DNA of 64,000 bases, taken from assembly GCA_040387835.1 (NCBI GenBank), contig JAZKCZ010000001.1, forward strand, positions 387,444 through 451,443. Direction: 5' to 3'. The stretch is from Myxococcota bacterium. GTDB taxonomy: Bacteria > Myxococcota > UBA727 > JABDBI01. The position numbers were made by a program, and so were the translations under genes. This document shows positions 24,217 to 32,469 of the stretch, one piece after another (positions within the stretch are counted from its first letter, which is position 1; each line of letters opens with the position of its first letter). A model generated the notes under the pieces. That model made no database searches. It was not told the origin of the DNA and was given only the letters and a program-made list of their open reading frames with translations.

Positions 24217-25380
24217 ATGCTTCACGACGTAGTCATTCTTTCTCGCGCTCGGACGCCTATTGGTAGTTTCAATGGCGGCTTGAGCCGGTTTTCGGCGCCC
24301 GAGTTAGGGGCCGCGGCTTTGAAGGTGGCGGTTGAACGGGCGGGTCTAAGTGGAAATGATATCGGCGAAGTCTTGATGGGTCAGGTGCTAACGGCTGGTG
24401 TTGGGCAGGCGCCGGCTCGGCAGGCGGCTTTGCGGGCGGAGATTCCTGCCTCGGTTCCCTGTACGACTGTTAATAAGGTCTGTGGTTCGGGGCTTAAAGC
24501 AGTCATGTTGGGTGCGCAGGCGATTTTATTGGGAGAGGCGCAAATTGTGGCGGCAGGGGGCATGGAGTCTATGACTCAGGCGCCTTATCTTTTACCTAAG
24601 GCCAGGTTTGGATATCGACTTGGCAGCGGGCAGGTTTTGGATGCCATCTTACAAGATGGCTTGTCGGATCCTTATACGCAGGCTCATATGGGAACTTTTG
24701 GGGACCAATGCGCGGCTGAATTCGCATTCTCGCGCGCGGACCAAGATGATTTTGCAAAGATTTCTTATGAAAGAGCTTTGAATGCTCATAAGAATGGCTA
24801 TTTCAAGAACGAACTTGCTTTCATTGGTATCGAAGAAGATGAAGAGCCCAAGAATTACAAGCCGGAAAAGATGCCAGTATTAAAGCCCGCTTTCGGACCA
24901 AGCGGCACGGTTACGGTCGCAAACGCTTCAAAAATAAACGATGGTGCGGCAGCGTTGGTGCTTGCTAGCGGCACAGAAGCTCAAAAGCGTGGTTTAAAGC
25001 CCCTGGCTAAGATTATTGGCACAGGCACTTTCGCGCAGGAGCCAGCTAGATTTACAACCGCACCGATTGGGGCGATTCAAAAGGCCGTTCAAAATGCCGG
25101 CATATTGCTGAGCGATATTGAATATTTTGAGATTAACGAAGCGTTTTCAACTGTCACCATGGCCTGCACTAAAGAATTGAATCTTAGCGCAGAGCGAGTC
25201 AATGTTTGGGGCGGCGCGGTGGCTTTGGGGCATCCTATTGGGAGCTCTGGGGCACGAATTTTATGTACTTTGATTTCTGTTTTGCAGCACCATCAGGCAA
25301 AATATGGCTGTGCGGCCATTTGCTTAGGCGGTGGTGAAGCGGTCGCGGTTATTGTTGAGAATATGCTGTTATCAAAATGA
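24217..25380 (+). CDS. Acetyl-CoA acetyltransferase (thiolase)
   Basis: A 387-aa thiolase that condenses two acetyl-CoA to acetoacetyl-CoA or runs the reverse cleavage. The acyl-accepting Cys89 lies in TTVNKVCGSGLKAVM, and the catalytic His/Cys pair in ALGHPIGSSGARI and CLGGGEAVAVIV. FEINEAFSTVTMA is the usual NEAF motif. Length and motifs fit the biosynthetic type (PhaA/AtoB), which acts in polyhydroxybutyrate, ketone-body or mevalonate routes. No such partner genes lie in the window. Its stop overlaps the following membrane protein by 4 bases. Confidence 0.95.
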   Translation: MLHDVVILSRARTPIGSFNGGLSRFSAPELGAAALKVAVERAGLSGNDIGEVLMGQVLTAGVGQAPARQAALRAEIPASVPCTTVNKVCGSGLKAVMLGAQAILLGEAQIVAAGGMESMTQAPYLLPKARFGYRLGSGQVLDAILQDGLSDPYTQAHMGTFGDQCAAEFAFSRADQDDFAKISYERALNAHKNGYFKNELAFIGIEEDEEPKNYKPEKMPVLKPAFGPSGTVTVANASKINDGAAALVLASGTEAQKRGLKPLAKIIGTGTFAQEPARFTTAPIGAIQKAVQNAGILLSDIEYFEINEAFSTVTMACTKELNLSAERVNVWGGAVALGHPIGSSGARILCTLISVLQHHQAKYGCAAICLGGGEAVAVIVENMLLSK

Positions 25381-25961
25381 GTCAGACCCTTTTACACGAC
25401 CAGTCTTTCGAAATTGTTGAGCCGCCTCAGGCGGTGGCGATACCTATGGTTCACCCTCAGATTGATCAAGATTTGACCTGGTGGATTGCAGGCGGCGCGG
25501 CTGGTTTTTTTGTATTGCTGGCGCTTTTGCTAATGCTGCGGCCTAAAAAGCGCCCAAAAAAGCCCGCTCCAGTTAAGCAGGCCGATATACTGCCGCTGCC
25601 TAAGGCGCCGGAGCCAATGCCAATTACCGCCATGCCAAGACCGCCAGTGGTTAAAAAGCCGAATTCGAAAGTTCAGTCTTTGTTAGATAAATACGATTTT
25701 AATTTGGCAAATATCGAAAGTCTGGCGCCGCAGCAGATTGTTAATGCGGCCAAAGAAGTCACCGCGGAACGCCTCGCGCTAGCGCTGCTGGGCTGCACGC
25801 CTGAAATTGCCGACGGCATTTTAAACGCCTTTGAACTATCTGAGCGTGAACTCATCAAAAATCAGATGGCGGAGCTTTCTGAAGCGCCGGTACAGAAAGT
25901 GATCGAGGCGAAGAAGGATTTGCTCGCAAGGCTTAAGAAACTTAAACCGCAATCCAGCTAA
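25377..25961 (+). CDS. Single-pass membrane protein with FliG-like helical C-terminus
   Basis: A 194-aa protein. One transmembrane helix (residues 36-57, AGGAAGFFVLLALLLMLRP) is followed by a Lys/Pro-rich linker (to about residue 100) and a helical domain. That domain (NAAKEVTAERLALALLGCTP, then IADGILNAFELSERELIKNQ) has the spacing of the FliG/MgtE-N type armadillo-like helices; this is a weak resemblance seen by eye. There is no signal-peptide cleavage site, so the C-terminal domain is probably cytoplasmic. It is coupled to the thiolase by an ATGA overlap, an odd pairing, and its 3' end overlaps convergent yciO by 20 bases. Confidence 0.7.
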   Translation: MSQTLLHDQSFEIVEPPQAVAIPMVHPQIDQDLTWWIAGGAAGFFVLLALLLMLRPKKRPKKPAPVKQADILPLPKAPEPMPITAMPRPPVVKKPNSKVQSLLDKYDFNLANIESLAPQQIVNAAKEVTAERLALALLGCTPEIADGILNAFELSERELIKNQMAELSEAPVQKVIEAKKDLLARLKKLKPQSS

Positions 25962-26568
25962 CATCGCCTGCGCCTTCTCTGATTACCACAGGATACGGAC
26001 CGCTGAGGTCAACCACCGAAGAGTCAGAGCCATCTAAAATACCGGCATCCAAAATCAAATCCAAATCGTAGCCCATGTGCTCCACGATTTCTTGCGCACC
26101 AAAGAGCGTGCGTTCACCGACTTTGGCGCTACTGGAAACAATCGGCTTTTTATACGTTCTTGCCAAAGCCAAAGTCACTGGGTGATTGGGAACACGGATG
26201 CCGACGGTGTTACGCTTACTTTGAAATATGCGTGGCACTTCAGGCGTCGCTCTCAAAATAAATGTGTAGGGGCCAGGCAAGTAGCGCTTCATAATGCGAT
26301 AAGCATCGCTTTCAATCAGCGCATATCTAGCGATATCTGACAGGTCAGGCACCACAAATGACAACAAGTGTTCAGGATCGATGGCACGAAGTTTATAAAT
26401 GCGGTCGATGGCCTTCTTATCTAGGATACCGCAGCCTATTCCGTAGTTGGTATCGGTGGGATAAGCGATCACGCCTCCGCGCTCCAAAGTCGCGACAGCG
26501 TGAGCAATCATGCGTGGTTCGGGAAATTCAGAGTCTATCCTGAGCCGTAGATAAGAACTATGGGCCAT
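25942..26568 (-). CDS. yciO: YrdC-domain protein, YciO subfamily
   Basis: A 208-aa member of the Sua5/YrdC/YciO family, related to the enzyme making threonylcarbamoyl-AMP for the t6A modification of tRNA. GGVIAYPTDTNYGIGCGI near the N-terminus, LPGPYTFILRATPEVPR, VGIRVPNHPV and the C-terminal VVIREGAGDVSW match the YciO branch. The function of YciO is less settled than that of TsaC. It is the last gene of mnmG-mnmE-yciO, 12 bases after mnmE, so a role in tRNA modification fits the context. The last 20 bases overlap a convergent gene. Confidence 0.9.
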   Translation of the reverse strand: MAHSSYLRLRIDSEFPEPRMIAHAVATLERGGVIAYPTDTNYGIGCGILDKKAIDRIYKLRAIDPEHLLSFVVPDLSDIARYALIESDAYRIMKRYLPGPYTFILRATPEVPRIFQSKRNTVGIRVPNHPVTLALARTYKKPIVSSSAKVGERTLFGAQEIVEHMGYDLDLILDAGILDGSDSSVVDLSGPYPVVIREGAGDVSWIAV

Positions 26569-26580
26569 GGCCGCAGTGTA

Positions 26581-27885
26581 CTACTTTCCAATGCAAAATC
26601 GACTAAAAATTAAATCTAAGACGTCTTCATTCAGGCTTTTGCCCAGCAAACGGTCCAAAGCCTGCCCTGCACCACGTAATTCGAAGGCAACGATTTCATC
26701 AGGTTCAGCCCGGTTTAAAGCATAGAGCGCTTCCATCAAAAACTCTTTGGCCTTTTGCACTTCGTCTTTTTGCCGAATCTTGGTGAGCATGGTCTCGTTG
26801 AGATCTGTGCCAGAGCCTACCAACAGCTCCGCCAGCCGGGTTTTTAATTCGCTTAGGCCATCGCCTGTCTTGGCTGAGATGCTCAAAGTGCTAACGGAAG
26901 CGGTTACCTGATCAGCTTTGGTTGAGACTTTTAAGATCGGCGTGGCAATGCCTGCCGGGATAATATCAGCTTCTTGACCCGGTTCTTCAAGCCATAAAAT
27001 TAAGTCGGCGCGCTCTAACTCACGTTTCGCTTTTTCAATGCCGAGGCGCTCGACTGGATCTAAATCCGCGGCTTCTCGAATGCCGGCAACGTCCACCAAT
27101 GTGACTGGTATGCCACCTAAAACCCAGGCGGCTTCTATAACATCGCGAGTGGTACCCGGCATATCGTGCACCAAGGCTTTATCTTCGCCCAGGAGGGCAT
27201 TTAGCAGTGTGGATTTGCCCGCATTAGGAAGACCAACCAAAACAATGCGCGCGCCGTCCATTAAGCGCCTGCCGATTTTAGCGCTGCTGAGCAGCTTTGC
27301 TAAAGTTTCAATTGCCCCAGTGAGTGCTTGTTCTAAACGGTCTCTTTGAGCGCTGCCTAAATCTTCGTCGGGGAAATCAAGCCTGGCTTCGATTTCACAA
27401 AGAGCATCCACCAAGGTGATGCGGGTGGGCTCTAAGTATTCGGCTAAAGCGCCTTTGAGGTTTTTAAGCGCTGCTTTGGCTGCTTGCTCTGAACGTGCGT
27501 GGATTAAGTCAGCGATGGCTTCGGCTTCGCATAAGTCGATTTTGCCAGACAAAAACGCTCGGAGGCTGAACTCACCAGGGTTTGCCGTTCGAACGCCTAG
27601 GCGTCTGAGTTGCTCTAAAACTTGCTGGATGACCACAGGGCTTCCGTGGAGCGTGTATTCCACGCAGGGCTCCCCGGTGAAGCTTTTGCCCTCTGGAAAA
27701 GTTATGCAAATGCCGTCGTCTAAATCGGCGACATCGCCCCTGGTGGCGACAAAATGCTTTTGGGGGGCAGATTTGGGCTTGAATAGACGAGCATTAATAT
27801 TGAGCGCTTCGGGGCCGCTCATTCGAATAATCGCTAGGGCGCTTTGGCCTGGTGGCGTTGCCAATGCGCAAATGGTGTCACGCAT
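26581..27885 (-). CDS. mnmE: tRNA modification GTPase MnmE
   Basis: MnmE (434 aa) works with MnmG to add the aminomethyl-type group to wobble U34 of several tRNAs. The N-terminal formyl-THF-binding domain (MRDTICALATPPGQSALAII), the G domain with P-loop GLPNAGKSTLLN and GTTRDVIEA, and the C-terminal FCIGK with its catalytic Cys are all present. ATG at 27885 has AGGA upstream and overlaps mnmG by 8 bases; a longer frame exists but would add an unrelated leader. The length is slightly below the E. coli protein (454). Confidence 0.95.
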   Translation of the reverse strand: MRDTICALATPPGQSALAIIRMSGPEALNINARLFKPKSAPQKHFVATRGDVADLDDGICITFPEGKSFTGEPCVEYTLHGSPVVIQQVLEQLRRLGVRTANPGEFSLRAFLSGKIDLCEAEAIADLIHARSEQAAKAALKNLKGALAEYLEPTRITLVDALCEIEARLDFPDEDLGSAQRDRLEQALTGAIETLAKLLSSAKIGRRLMDGARIVLVGLPNAGKSTLLNALLGEDKALVHDMPGTTRDVIEAAWVLGGIPVTLVDVAGIREAADLDPVERLGIEKAKRELERADLILWLEEPGQEADIIPAGIATPILKVSTKADQVTASVSTLSISAKTGDGLSELKTRLAELLVGSGTDLNETMLTKIRQKDEVQKAKEFLMEALYALNRAEPDEIVAFELRGAGQALDRLLGKSLNEDVLDLIFSRFCIGK

Positions 27886-29611
27886 GGAGATCCTGGGCAG
27901 CAGCATAGGCTGCTCGTTTGATGGCAACCAAGATAAGACTTTGCGCGGCTGGGGTAATGCCGCTGATGCGGGAGGCATGACCTAAGGTGCGCGGCCTATG
28001 GGTTTTTAGCTTCTCGAATACCTCGTTGCTGATGCCAGCGATTTGTTGTTCGAACACGTGTTCGGGGATTAAATGACTTTCCAGATCAATTTGTTGTTTC
28101 AGCTCTCGCTCTAGTCTTGCCACGTAGCCAGCATATTTTTGTTCGATTTCAGCTCGGCGGCGCACGCGTGGGTTGGCATTTTCTTGAGCTTTCTGGTCTG
28201 CGGCGGCAGCTTCGAAGGCTTGCATTGCTTGGTGTCTTTCGCTGGATAAAAGGCCAGTTCTAGCGCCGACATCCATTAGCCGCGCGTACACGTTGTCTTC
28301 TCTTAGGGCTAAACGATGCTCAGCGCGAGAGGTGAACATGCGATAGGGCTCTTCGGTGCCTAGTGTGATTAAATCGTCTATGAGCACGCCGGCGTAGGCT
28401 TGATGGCGGCCGAGGATGACCGGCTCTTGCTCTTTCAGGGCCTTCGCTGCGTTTAAGCCAGCGATGAGGCCTTGAACGGCGGCTTCTTCATAGCCGGTGG
28501 TGCCGTTAATTTGGCCAGCACAATAGAGGCCCTTGATGTTTTTGGTTTCTAAGGTGTGGTGCAGTTGCGTCGGTTTGACAAAGTCGTATTCGACCGCATA
28601 ACCCCACCTGGTGACTTCGACTTGCGACAAGCCTTTCATGCTGCGCAAGAAATCTAGTTGAACGGCGGGAGGCAGCGAAGTTGATAGGCCGTTTGGGTAA
28701 ACTTCATAGGTATCTAGACCTTGAGGTTCTAGAAAGATTAGGTGCGACTCTTTCTGCGCAAAGCGAACCACTTTGTCTTCGATGCTCGGGCAATATCTGG
28801 GTCCGGCGCCCCCGATTTGGCCGTTATAAAGAGGTGCTCTGCCGGAGTTAATGGCATCGGTAATAACCCCATGAGTCTCAGCGTTTGTGTAAGTGATGTG
28901 GCAGGAAATCTGCGGCAAAACAGGCGCTTCACTTTCGAAAGAAAACATCGGCGCAGGTGCATCGGGTGCTTGTTCTTCTAACAATGAGTAGTCGATGGTG
29001 CGGCTGTCGATACGAGGACAGGTACCGGTTTTCAAACGGCCTAACTCTAAACCTAAGTTGGCTAGAGAGGCAGATAGGCCTGAGGTGGGTGCTTCCCCTG
29101 CTCTACCGCCGGGCATCATGGCGTGGCCGAGGTGCAACTGGCCGCCCATGAACGTTCCGGTGGTGATAATAACGGTTCGTGCGTGGATTTGCCCGGAGTG
29201 CTTGGTGGACACGCCGGTGATTTTGTTGCCTTCAGACATGAGGCCCACCACGTCATCTTGACGTAGGTGCAAATTGGGCGTGGCAAAGATGCGTTCGGTC
29301 ATGCGGCGGCGGTAGCGCTCCATGTCGCTTTGACACCGGGTGGCTTGAACCGCTGGACCTCTGGATGCGTTGAGTGTTCTGAAATGAATGCCGGTCAGAT
29401 CGGCGATTTTTGCCATCTCACCACCGAGTGCGTCTATCTCTTTGACCAAGTGGCCTTTGCCGACGCCGCCAATGGCAGGGTTACAACTCATGGCCGCCAT
29501 GCGGTCGAGTGACCCCGTAATGAGCAAGGTTTTTAAACCCAAACGCGCTGTGCATAAGGCGGCCTCGCAGCCAGCATGGCCACCGCCTACCACTAAAACA
29601 TCGAAAAGCAT
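27878..29611 (-). CDS. mnmG: tRNA uridine-5-carboxymethylaminomethyl modification enzyme MnmG
   Basis: MnmG/GidA (577 aa) is the FAD-dependent partner of MnmE. The FAD Rossmann motif VVGGGHAGCEAALCTARLG is at the N-terminus, followed by MSCNPAIGGVGKGHLVKEID, RTLNASRGPAVQATRCQSD and MFTSRAEHRLALREDN, all highly conserved. It is about 50 residues shorter than the usual 620-630, with the shortening in the C-terminal helical domain that contacts MnmE and tRNA. It heads the operon mnmG-mnmE-yciO and is divergent from an outer-membrane protein gene. Confidence 0.96.
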   Translation of the reverse strand: MLFDVLVVGGGHAGCEAALCTARLGLKTLLITGSLDRMAAMSCNPAIGGVGKGHLVKEIDALGGEMAKIADLTGIHFRTLNASRGPAVQATRCQSDMERYRRRMTERIFATPNLHLRQDDVVGLMSEGNKITGVSTKHSGQIHARTVIITTGTFMGGQLHLGHAMMPGGRAGEAPTSGLSASLANLGLELGRLKTGTCPRIDSRTIDYSLLEEQAPDAPAPMFSFESEAPVLPQISCHITYTNAETHGVITDAINSGRAPLYNGQIGGAGPRYCPSIEDKVVRFAQKESHLIFLEPQGLDTYEVYPNGLSTSLPPAVQLDFLRSMKGLSQVEVTRWGYAVEYDFVKPTQLHHTLETKNIKGLYCAGQINGTTGYEEAAVQGLIAGLNAAKALKEQEPVILGRHQAYAGVLIDDLITLGTEEPYRMFTSRAEHRLALREDNVYARLMDVGARTGLLSSERHQAMQAFEAAAADQKAQENANPRVRRRAEIEQKYAGYVARLERELKQQIDLESHLIPEHVFEQQIAGISNEVFEKLKTHRPRTLGHASRISGITPAAQSLILVAIKRAAYAAAQDLHA

Positions 29612-29631
29612 GTGTATTTTTTATCAAATAG

Positions 29632-29646
29632 CTTGATTTCATCAAG
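29632..29646. promoter_or_regulatory. Perfect inverted repeat between mnmG and the divergent barrel gene
   Basis: CTTGAT-TTC-ATCAAG, six-base arms around a three-base centre, lies midway in the 71-base divergent gap. It could be an operator acting on one or both promoters. No matching regulator was identified. Confidence 0.35.
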
Positions 29647-29682
29647 TGGGTGGGGGTAATTGCCTGAGGAAGAGGTTTTTAG

Positions 29683-30264
29683 ATGAAAAAGCATTTTCTC
29701 TTCGCGTGTTTATTCGCCTGCATAGGCCATGCGCAGTACTTCAATAATAACGCGTTTCAGCTCAGCGTGGGTTGGATGGGCATGGATTCGACCGCAAGTT
29801 TTATGACCCCTACCAATGCGACCAACCCTTGGCCGACATCCGACCAACTCCAGATTGGGCTCGGTTATCAATACGCTTTGTCCGGTTATAATCTCTGGTG
29901 GGTGACTCAAAGTGAGCTGGCTTTAGGCTACGCAAAAAACTATGGCCTTTCGGACTCACAGATTTTGACTGGGATTACCGCATTTACGGGCCTACGATAT
30001 AATTTTGCCACTTTAGCTTGGCGGCCATTTGTTATGGGCGGCGTTGGTTTGTTAACGCTTTTTACCGACCCTAACAGCGTGACGTCCACCAATGGGACCA
30101 CCTCGAGATCTTGGATGACCTTTCAAGTGGGGCCAGGCATCGAGTGGATTTTTACTGACGAAATGAGCTTTCAGCTAGAAACCGGTGGGCTGGCATTTTT
30201 GGATTTTCAGCGTGCCGCAAGATTTTCTTACGTGGCCCGGCTATCTTACCTAATCTATTTCTAG
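29683..30264 (+). CDS. Predicted outer-membrane beta-barrel protein
   Basis: A 193-aa protein with a signal peptide (MKKHFLFACLFACIGHA) and a run of amphipathic strands (FQLSVGWMGMDST; LQIGLGYQYALSGYNLWWVT; SELALGYAKNY; WRPFVMGGVGLLTLF; MSFQLETGGLAFLDF). It ends VARLSYLIYF, a terminal aromatic beta-signal. It would form a small, probably eight-stranded, barrel of the OmpW/OmpX size class; no specific family recognised. It is only 6 bases upstream of prkA, so the two are probably co-transcribed. Confidence 0.78.
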   Translation: MKKHFLFACLFACIGHAQYFNNNAFQLSVGWMGMDSTASFMTPTNATNPWPTSDQLQIGLGYQYALSGYNLWWVTQSELALGYAKNYGLSDSQILTGITAFTGLRYNFATLAWRPFVMGGVGLLTLFTDPNSVTSTNGTTSRSWMTFQVGPGIEWIFTDEMSFQLETGGLAFLDFQRAARFSYVARLSYLIYF

Positions 30265-30270
30265 GAGCCT

Positions 30271-32469
30271 ATGGAACGCTGGATTGAAGAAAGCAAAGAT
30301 GAATTCAAACAGCATCGGATGATTCTGTCATTCGATGATTATTTGGCTGAACTCAAAAAGTATCCAAGGCGGCATTTGCGAAATGCTGCTCAGTATTTTT
30401 TAGACGTCATTGATCACTTTGGTTCATACGAAGTTTATCCTTCTACCGGCGCGCTAAAACGTTACAAAGTTTTTGATGCGGAGTTCAATCAGCACGAAGG
30501 CCAAGTTTTAGGTCAGGAAACCGTCCAAGATGAGCTCGTTCGCTTAATCCGGAACTTTGTAAGAGCCGGCCGCATCGACCGTCTCATCTTGCTGCATGGC
30601 CCCAACGGGTCAGCCAAAACCAGTCTAATCCAAGCACTTACTCGCGGCGCTGAGTATTTTAGTCACCAAGATGACGGCGCGTTGTATCGCTTTAATTGGG
30701 TTTTTCCGCCAAAAACAACTGTCCAAGGCGGTATCGGCTTTTTTTCTGCGGGCGGCAGTGAATCGAGCTCTTATGCCTATCTAGACAGCACGCAAATGGA
30801 ATCAAAAATCCTTTGCGAGTACAAAGACCATCCTATCTTACTGCTGCCGTTGGAACTTAGAAGCAAACTATTTGAAGAGCTTGAACTCACCTCCAACGTG
30901 GCAGACATTTTTAGGAAAGGCGATTTATCCAGCAAAAACAAGAAAGTCTTTGATGCCCTGCTAGCCAGCTACCAAGGCGATTACAAACAAGTTTACAAAC
31001 ATATCCAAGTTGAAAGGTTTTATCTTTCAAAACGATACCGCAAAGGCATTGGCACCGTTGAGCCTCAAATGGCTGTGGACGCCTACTCGCGTCAAATCAC
31101 CGCAGACCAGTCCATGGGTCAGCTACCAGCTTCGCTGCAACATATTACGTTATACGAGTCTGCCGGGCCACTGTCTGACGGCAATCGCGGCCTCATCGAA
31201 TATAATGACCTGCTGAAGCGGCCGATTGAAAGTTGGAAATACTTGCTTGCCGCCACTGAGCAAGCGCAAGCAAGCCTAGACACCATGTCTTTAGCGCTTG
31301 ATACGCTGATGATTGCCTCTTCCAACGAACTTCACTTGAATGGCTTTAGAGAATACCCCGATTGGCAGTCGTTTAAAGGCAGGTTCGAGTTAATTCGAGT
31401 GCCCTATTTGCTCAGATATTCGGACGAGCTAAAAATCTATCAAAGCCAAATCCCCAAAGCACTTCATGGCATTCATATTGCACCGCATGCACTGGAGCTT
31501 ATTGCGCGCTGGGCTATTTTAACCCGCCTTGAAAGCCCTAAGATGGGCCAGCTTGCAGGAATCCAAGAAGAAATTGTCAAATCGCTAACGCCGCTGGAAA
31601 AACTCGAACTGTATGACTCAGGCATTCCATCTGAACGCTTCACCCAAAGAGAATCCAAAGAGCTAAAACAACTCATACCTACGCTGTTTCACCAGTATGC
31701 CGATGATTTGGAGTACGAAGGCCGCTATGGCGCTTCGCCTCGTGAAATCCGAATGATTCTGCTGAACTCAGCCCAAGCACCTAATTATGACCATCTGTCA
31801 CCCATTGCCGTGATAGACGAGCTCAGAGAATTTGTACGCGAAAAAACTTCCTATGAGTTTTTAAGACGAGAACCAGTCGGCGAGTACCGAAACCCAGTGC
31901 AATTTGTCGAGCTGGTTCGTGAGCAATATCTTAAGCAATTGGACGAAGAGATTAAGAACTCTCTAGGCTTGGTAGAAGCAGGCTCGCATTTCGAGATGTT
32001 CGAGAGATATGTCAGACATGTCTCTGCCTGGACCAAAAAAGAAAAAATGCTGAGCCCCATCACCGGCAAGCTTGCAGATCCAGACGCTGAGCTCATGAAC
32101 CAAGTCGAGTCTGTGCTACTGGCGCGCGGCGAAAGCGCCGAAGAATTCAGGCAGTCCATGATTACCCGCATCGGCTCCTTCCGACTGGAACATCCTGATC
32201 AGCCGGTTGATTATCATACGCTGTTTAGTAACCACTTAAGAAGATTGAAAGAGGACTACTACGGTAAACAAAGTAAGACGGTAAATCACATCCTTACTTG
32301 CTATCTGAAGATGGAAGAAGGCGACACCAAGGGAATCAGCGCCAAAGATATCGAACAAGCGCAAGTGCTGAAGAATAACCTGCTTGCCCTGGGATACACC
32401 GAATCTTCCGCCCGCCAGGCGGTTGCCTACTCGTTCAACAACTCCCACCCCTTGTCACCCCGGGCTTAG
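30271..32469 (+). CDS. prkA: PrkA-type serine protein kinase / AAA+ protein (YeaG-like)
   Basis: A 732-aa PrkA family protein. The N-terminal AAA+ module has Walker A GPNGSAKTS (residues 110-118) in LILLHGPNGSAKTSLIQAL. The C-terminal part carries the PrkA-specific region (IASSNELHLNGFREYPDWQS, FELIRVPYLLRYSDELKIY, GRYGASPREIRMILLNSA). In E. coli the relative YeaG is a Ser/Thr kinase in stress adaptation, and in Bacillus PrkA affects sporulation. It is roughly 90 residues longer than YeaG, with the extra length mostly at the C-terminus. The usual partners YeaH and SpoVR are not adjacent; the upstream partner is a beta-barrel gene 6 bases away. Its stop overlaps the convergent gene by 4 bases. 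Confidence 0.92.
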   Translation: MERWIEESKDEFKQHRMILSFDDYLAELKKYPRRHLRNAAQYFLDVIDHFGSYEVYPSTGALKRYKVFDAEFNQHEGQVLGQETVQDELVRLIRNFVRAGRIDRLILLHGPNGSAKTSLIQALTRGAEYFSHQDDGALYRFNWVFPPKTTVQGGIGFFSAGGSESSSYAYLDSTQMESKILCEYKDHPILLLPLELRSKLFEELELTSNVADIFRKGDLSSKNKKVFDALLASYQGDYKQVYKHIQVERFYLSKRYRKGIGTVEPQMAVDAYSRQITADQSMGQLPASLQHITLYESAGPLSDGNRGLIEYNDLLKRPIESWKYLLAATEQAQASLDTMSLALDTLMIASSNELHLNGFREYPDWQSFKGRFELIRVPYLLRYSDELKIYQSQIPKALHGIHIAPHALELIARWAILTRLESPKMGQLAGIQEEIVKSLTPLEKLELYDSGIPSERFTQRESKELKQLIPTLFHQYADDLEYEGRYGASPREIRMILLNSAQAPNYDHLSPIAVIDELREFVREKTSYEFLRREPVGEYRNPVQFVELVREQYLKQLDEEIKNSLGLVEAGSHFEMFERYVRHVSAWTKKEKMLSPITGKLADPDAELMNQVESVLLARGESAEEFRQSMITRIGSFRLEHPDQPVDYHTLFSNHLRRLKEDYYGKQSKTVNHILTCYLKMEEGDTKGISAKDIEQAQVLKNNLLALGYTESSARQAVAYSFNNSHPLSPRA

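Noticed and set aside
26581-27978. MnmE start at 27978
   Set aside because: Would add 31 non-family residues and overlap mnmG by 101 bases; ATG 27885 has a ribosome-binding site and the family N-terminus.
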